This document shows, piece after piece, positions 6,410 to 9,209 of a stretch of DNA of 9,209 nucleotides. Source of the DNA: Gammaproteobacteria bacterium (GTDB taxonomy: Bacteria > Pseudomonadota > Gammaproteobacteria > GRL18); assembly GCA_027076245.1 (NCBI GenBank), contig JALTKC010000559.1, positions 1-9,209 on the forward strand. The letters run 5' to 3'. Each line of letters starts with the position of its first letter. The first letter of the stretch is position 1. The notes under the pieces are model-generated. The model ran no database searches. It saw nothing but the letters and a program-made list of their open reading frames with translations, and had not been told where the DNA came from. The position numbers and the translations under genes are program-made.

Positions 6410-6437
6410 GACTTAAGATTAAAGACTTAAGATTAAA
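6410..6437. repeat. Perfect tandem duplication of 14 bp between convergent genes
   Basis: GACTTAAGATTAAA is present twice head to tail (6410-6423 and 6424-6437). It fills most of the 31-base gap between the chemoreceptor stop and the transpeptidase gene. The second copy supplies the transpeptidase stop codon (TTA, 6433-6435, on the plus strand). The two CTTAAG blocks could pair weakly, but there is no clear terminator. A recent slippage duplication is the simplest reading. Confidence 0.7.
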
Positions 6438-7500
6438 AAAGTTCTTCAACAGGTTCGGTCTGTTCAACTATTCGAGTAATAGCAACAGGCAGACCATTTT
6501 TTTCTTCCAGCGCCTGCTTTAAAGCCTGGGCATCTACTACCAGCTCTGGCTGGTAGTGATACCTGAAAAAAGCTTTACGAATTAACTCCATGGCATTTTC
6601 ATACAGTTCTTCATAAGGCAGTTCCTCCCCTTCCAGTTGAGGATGCACTTCAATATAAATTTTCTTTTTCCACCAGCCGACTTTTACCGGCTGATTGACA
6701 ATATACACCGGTGTACCCACTTTGACTTCAGGAAACAGTTTTTCAATATCTTCTGGATACATACGCACACAGCCATGACTGACCCGCATACCCACACCAT
6801 AGGGTTTATTAGTGCCATGAATTAAATAACCGGGAATACCCAGTCTCAGGGCAAACAGGCCCAGGGGATTATCCGGCCCGGCCGGAACCACATCGGGGAG
6901 AGGATCGCCCTTTTCCAGGTGTTCCTTTTTAATGGATTCCGGAGGTGTCCAGGTGGGATTGGCTCTTTTCTGCACAATTTTAGTTTTGCCTATGGGCGTA
7001 TTCCAGTCCTGACGGCCGATACTAACGGGATAAGTTTCCACGGTTTGTTTATCAGGACGAAAATAATAGACGCGATACTCCGGCAGATTCAGAGTTATCC
7101 CTTCCCTGGTTGTATCCGGCAATACCCGGCTGGTTGGGATAAAAATATCCACTTCAGTACCGGGCAGCCAGCGATCCACCCCCGGATTTAATAATAAAAT
7201 TTCATTCTGACCAATATCATAACGACGCGCCACATCCAGCAGAGTATCTTCTTCTTTTGCATGAGTATAAAAAGATCTGGTTGGATCACCGATAACTCCT
7301 TCATTAGGATCTTCCGGCAAGTCAAAAACTGTAGCACCTGCGGGATTAAACCACAGGCACATAATTAGTGCGCATCCAGAAATTACTCTGTTCTTAAGCC
7401 CCCATACAGAAAGTACCCTGCTCTTACATCTCCCCTTTTTAAAGGGGGACACAGGGGGTTTAGACTCTAAAGCATTAAGATGCTCATTTAAATTTATCAT
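6433..7500 (-). CDS. ErfK/YbiS-type L,D-transpeptidase with LysM-like region
   Basis: A 355-residue periplasmic enzyme. After an unusual leader, a signal peptide ends with a hydrophobic run at 39-52 and probable cleavage after PAGA56. A LysM-like peptidoglycan-binding region follows at about 77-122 (THAKEEDTLLDVARRYDIGQ, ILLLNPGV, PGTEVDIFIP). The YkuD catalytic domain covers about 134-270, with IHGT (H228) and SHGCVRM (H242, C244, R246). A C-terminal tail (271-355) carries a GWWKKKIYIEVHP segment, as in ErfK/YbiS/YcfS relatives. In E. coli that group joins Lpp to peptidoglycan, so the lipoprotein encoded nearby is a likely substrate; 3-3 cross-linking is the alternative. ATG 7500 is the only upstream ATG/GTG/TTG start that keeps the signal peptide, but it has no clear Shine-Dalgarno. 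Residues about 13-36 are encoded by a palindromic repeat. The next in-frame ATG, M47, would destroy the signal peptide. Confidence 0.9.
   Translation of the reverse strand: MINLNEHLNALESKPPVSPFKKGRCKSRVLSVWGLKNRVISGCALIMCLWFNPAGATVFDLPEDPNEGVIGDPTRSFYTHAKEEDTLLDVARRYDIGQNEILLLNPGVDRWLPGTEVDIFIPTSRVLPDTTREGITLNLPEYRVYYFRPDKQTVETYPVSIGRQDWNTPIGKTKIVQKRANPTWTPPESIKKEHLEKGDPLPDVVPAGPDNPLGLFALRLGIPGYLIHGTNKPYGVGMRVSHGCVRMYPEDIEKLFPEVKVGTPVYIVNQPVKVGWWKKKIYIEVHPQLEGEELPYEELYENAMELIRKAFFRYHYQPELVVDAQALKQALEEKNGLPVAITRIVEQTEPVEELF
7394..7462. repeat. Miniature palindromic repeat inside the transpeptidase coding region
   Basis: The segment has imperfect terminal inverted repeats (TTAAGCCCCC at 7394-7403 against GGGGGTTTA at 7454-7462) and an internal CCCCTTTTTAAAGGGG palindrome (7432-7447). 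I recall similar CCCCCTTTTTAAAGGGGG units as dispersed intergenic repeats in many bacterial genomes. Here the segment is 69 bases, a multiple of three, and encodes about residues 13-36 of the transpeptidase without a stop. Its exact boundaries are approximate. Confidence 0.5.
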
Positions 7501-7542
7501 TCTGGTTATTTTGATTAAATTTTTCTGAATATGAAATTAGCT

Positions 7543-7551
7543 TGCTATAAT
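7543..7551 (+). promoter_or_regulatory. Extended -10 promoter of mogA
   Basis: TGCTATAAT combines a perfect TATAAT (7546-7551) with the TGn extension. The best -35 (TTCTGA, 7523-7528, 17-base spacer) is weak, as is common for extended -10 promoters. Initiation near 7558 would give a leader of about 32 bases before the mogA ATG. The opposite strand of this 89-base gap must also hold the transpeptidase promoter, which I could not identify. Confidence 0.6.
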
Positions 7552-7589
7552 AACGCCTAATGAACAGATAACCAAATGAGTACACCGCA

Positions 7590-8117
7590 ATGAAAGCAAA
7601 AATTGGAATTATTACCGCCTCAGATCGTGCCAGTGCCGGAGTTTATGAAGACTTGTCCGGTCAGGCCATTATTGATACCATGAAAGAATACCTGACTTCC
7701 GAATGGGAGCCGGTTTACCGCATTATTCCTGATATCCAGGATGATATCGAACATGCCATGATAGAGCTGGCGGATCATGAACAGTGCTGTTTAATTGTCA
7801 CCACCGGCGGCACCGGCCCGGCTAAACGTGATGTGACTCCGGAAGCCACTGAAAATGTCTGTGAAAAAATGATGCCCGGCTTTGGCGAACTGATGCGCCA
7901 GGTCAGTCTGCAGTATGTCCCCACCGCCATTCTTTCCCGTCAGACAGCCGGTATCCGCGGCAAGTCATTGATTATCAATCTGCCCGGCAAACCAAAGTCC
8001 ATCCGGGAATGTCTGGATGCGGTGTTCCCTGCCGTCCCTTACTGTATTGATTTAATTGAAGGGCCTTATCTTGAATGTAATGAGGATGTAATTAAACCGT
8101 TTCGGCCTAAAAAATAA
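7590..8117 (+). CDS. mogA: Molybdopterin adenylyltransferase MogA
   Basis: A 175-residue cytoplasmic protein closely resembling E. coli MogA (195), which adenylylates molybdopterin with ATP so that MoeA can insert molybdate, the last stage of molybdenum cofactor synthesis. The match is nearly collinear: IGIITASDRASAGVYED (5-21), the phosphate-binding TTGGTGPAKRDVTPEAT, MPGFGELMRQVSLQYVPTAILSRQ, the second GIRGKSLIINLPGKPKSI block, and VPYCIDLIEGPYLE close to the end. It lacks a short insertion found before SVPYC in E. coli and has a shorter C-terminus. All key glycine-rich and acidic motifs of the MogA/MoaB fold appear intact. The start follows an extended -10 promoter; the Shine-Dalgarno is weak (GAG ten bases before the ATG). 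No other molybdenum cofactor gene is in the window, so it seems to be a stand-alone transcription unit. Its stop directly abuts that of the convergent endopeptidase gene. Confidence 0.93.
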   Translation: MKAKIGIITASDRASAGVYEDLSGQAIIDTMKEYLTSEWEPVYRIIPDIQDDIEHAMIELADHEQCCLIVTTGGTGPAKRDVTPEATENVCEKMMPGFGELMRQVSLQYVPTAILSRQTAGIRGKSLIINLPGKPKSIRECLDAVFPAVPYCIDLIEGPYLECNEDVIKPFRPKK

Positions 8118-9026
8118 TTATTTCGATGAATAGGAAGCTGAATATAAGGTCGAATAGTAGGCTATTTTCATCTGCTCATAATTAAGCGCAGCCCGGGAAA
8201 TTTTTCCAGATTTACCACTCACCAGCCATTTTTTAATGCGATTGGCATCACCAATGGGGCTGCGCTTACCAAATGAATCCAGTAGTACCATTACGACTTT
8301 CTTTCTACCGATCTGACGTACCATGACCAGACAGCGGCCAGATTCATCCAGGTAACCGGTTTTACTGAGCAGCACATCTTTTTTTCCTGCACGTACCAGC
8401 ACATTGGTATTGGTATAGCCCAGCACATAACGGGGGCGTCTAAAGCGGGCGGTAAAGGTTTTGGTGGTGCTATATTCCCGTATTTTTTTATATTGATAAG
8501 CAGCGGACACCATTTTCGCCAGATCCGCAGCGGTTGTTACATTGTTTTCGGATAAACCGGATGAATCCACAAAGCGGGTATGCTTCATGCCCAGCGATCG
8601 GGCCTTTTTATTCATGGCCTTAACAAAAGCCTCCATACCGCCGGGATAATTTCTGCCCAGAGCGGCGGCCGCCATATTCTCAGAAGACATCAGGGCAATT
8701 CTCATAACATCCCCACGACTTAACTCAGAATCAATGCGAATGCGGGAATAATAATTATTGATATTCTGCTTGTCTTCTTTGCTGAAGCGTATTTTTTCTT
8801 TTAAAGACTGTTTGGCATCCAGTACTACCATAGCTGTCATAAGCTTGGTAATAGAAGCCAGCGGCATGACGATATTATTGTTTTTATTTAACAGGGTTTT
8901 ACCGGTCTTTAAGTCCACAACGGTCGCACTGACTGAAGCCAGATTAACCTGGCTGTTTCCGGCAAACAGTCCTGAGGATAAAACCATGAGAAAGATAAAA
9001 ACAGTTAATCTGTATAACGGTGACAC
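8118..9026 (-). CDS. pbpG: PBP7-type D-alanyl-D-alanine endopeptidase
   Basis: A 302-residue serine peptidase of the low-molecular-mass penicillin-binding protein class, similar in size to E. coli PBP7 (PbpG). Such enzymes sit in the periplasm and cut 4-3 cross-links between peptide stems. The signal peptide is residues 1-23 (hydrophobic VFIFLMVLSSGLF). All three active-site motifs are present: S58-I-T-K61 in MPLASITKLMTAMVV, S115-E-N117 in ALMSSENMAAAALGR, and K222-T-G224 in LLSKTGYLDESGRC. MKHTRFVDSSGLSENN, typical of the S11 family, is also there. The start is a GTG at 9026 with AAGG nine bases upstream; the only nearby ATG (codon 14) falls inside the signal peptide. The C-terminal tail is tyrosine- and serine-rich (IAYYSTLYSASYSSK). 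truD ends 86 bases upstream on the same strand, so read-through from it is possible. Carboxypeptidase activity is the less likely alternative. Confidence 0.92.
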   Translation of the reverse strand: MSPLYRLTVFIFLMVLSSGLFAGNSQVNLASVSATVVDLKTGKTLLNKNNNIVMPLASITKLMTAMVVLDAKQSLKEKIRFSKEDKQNINNYYSRIRIDSELSRGDVMRIALMSSENMAAAALGRNYPGGMEAFVKAMNKKARSLGMKHTRFVDSSGLSENNVTTAADLAKMVSAAYQYKKIREYSTTKTFTARFRRPRYVLGYTNTNVLVRAGKKDVLLSKTGYLDESGRCLVMVRQIGRKKVVMVLLDSFGKRSPIGDANRIKKWLVSGKSGKISRAALNYEQMKIAYYSTLYSASYSSK

Positions 9027-9049
9027 TTTTCTGGACCTTGATAGATTAC

Positions 9050-9081
9050 CCTCACCCTGGCCCTCTCCCAGAGGGAGAGGG
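9050..9081. repeat. Dispersed-type repeat with CCCTCTCCC hairpin between truD and pbpG
   Basis: CCCTCACCCTGG leads into a perfect 9-bp inverted repeat, CCCTCTCCC (9061-9069) and GGGAGAGGG (9073-9081), with an AGA loop. I recall very similar CCCTCACCC...CCCTCTCCC hairpins as intergenic repeats in many gammaproteobacteria. It fills much of the 86-base gap between truD and pbpG and could weaken read-through or protect a 3' end. A genome count would confirm its repeat status. Confidence 0.6.
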
Positions 9082-9112
9082 AAAATTCTGGGTCAAAGTT
9101 GGGTGTACTCAT

Positions 9113-9209
9113 TTAAAACTTGATCAACTCCCGCAATACCGCTGTTGCATAGCTTCCGGGAGGTAAATTAAAACTTAGTTCGGCTGAAAGTTTATCTGTT
9201 GCATTAAAA
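9113..9209 (-). CDS. truD: tRNA pseudouridine synthase TruD, C-terminal end (cut by window edge)
   Basis: The last 32 codons of a minus-strand gene whose start lies beyond the right edge. The reading frame ends NLPPGSYATAVLRELIKF, followed by TAA. This matches the characteristic C-terminus of TruD (E. coli: LPAGSFATSVVRELI), the enzyme that makes pseudouridine 13 in tRNA(Glu). The preceding residues (DKLSAELSFNL) also fit the final beta-strand of the family. The protein ends very soon after the RELI motif, without the short tail seen in E. coli. Only this fragment is visible, so intactness of the gene cannot be judged. Confidence 0.82.
   Translation of the reverse strand, partial: FNATDKLSAELSFNLPPGSYATAVLRELIKF

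Noticed and set aside
7576..7593. A five-codon reading frame (MSTPQ) whose stop overlaps the mogA ATG
   Set aside because: The ATGA overlap could allow coupling, but there is no Shine-Dalgarno for it and nothing else supports translation.
9005..9112. A 35-codon minus-strand reading frame starting directly after the truD stop (MSTPNFDPEF...)
   Set aside because: Most of it translates the dispersed repeat (LSLWERARVRV) and it runs into the start of pbpG. It has no recognisable ribosome binding site.
9102..9114. A 13-base inverted match to the segment before mogA (7574-7586, AAATGAGTACACC)
   Set aside because: About one 13-base match is expected by chance in a window of this size, and the two contexts share nothing else.

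Overview
The window reads as a piece of a gammaproteobacterial chromosome. Every recognisable protein is closest to gammaproteobacterial families: an OprI/Lpp-type murein lipoprotein, AmpG, MogA, a PBP7-type endopeptidase, and the TruD C-terminus at the right edge. Base composition is moderately AT-rich by eye. Short dispersed palindromes sit in or between genes. I see no phage, transposase, CRISPR array, tRNA or rRNA. Genus cannot be decided from the sequence.

Layout, left to right. At the left edge are the first eight codons of a minus-strand gene (1-24). It follows a minus-strand gene for an exported DUF4139-type protein (37-1266), whose leader forms a long hairpin covering its own ribosome binding site. 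Divergent from that is a 284-residue protein with an altered P-loop (1427-2281), then an AmpG-type muropeptide permease (2403-3953). A palindromic element flanked by 14-bp direct repeats separates ampG from a small exported YkuD-domain protein (4099-4668). Next come a Lpp/OprI-like lipoprotein with its own promoter and terminator-like hairpin (4810-5055), and a soluble chemoreceptor with a C-terminal zinc-binding CZB domain (5274-6401) behind a sigma-28-like promoter. Convergent to it is a larger ErfK/YbiS-type L,D-transpeptidase (6433-7500) with a palindromic repeat apparently absorbed into its N-terminal coding sequence. Divergent from that is mogA (7590-8117), which meets a PBP7-type endopeptidase gene (8118-9026, minus) with no bases between the stop codons. 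The 3' end of truD (9113-9209, minus) closes the window.

Five of the genes concern peptidoglycan and its link to the outer membrane. The lipoprotein ends in lysine, as Lpp does where it is attached to peptidoglycan. The ErfK/YbiS-type enzyme belongs to the group that makes that bond. The smaller YkuD protein could cross-link, attach or, by resemblance to YafK (DpaA), detach it. AmpG imports wall turnover products, and PBP7-type enzymes cut cross-links. This is a plausible functional neighbourhood, not a single operon, because strands alternate and several genes have their own apparent promoters. The most notable non-coding signals are the leader hairpin, the sigma-28-like promoter, the repeat inside the transpeptidase gene, and the direct repeats around the palindrome after ampG.
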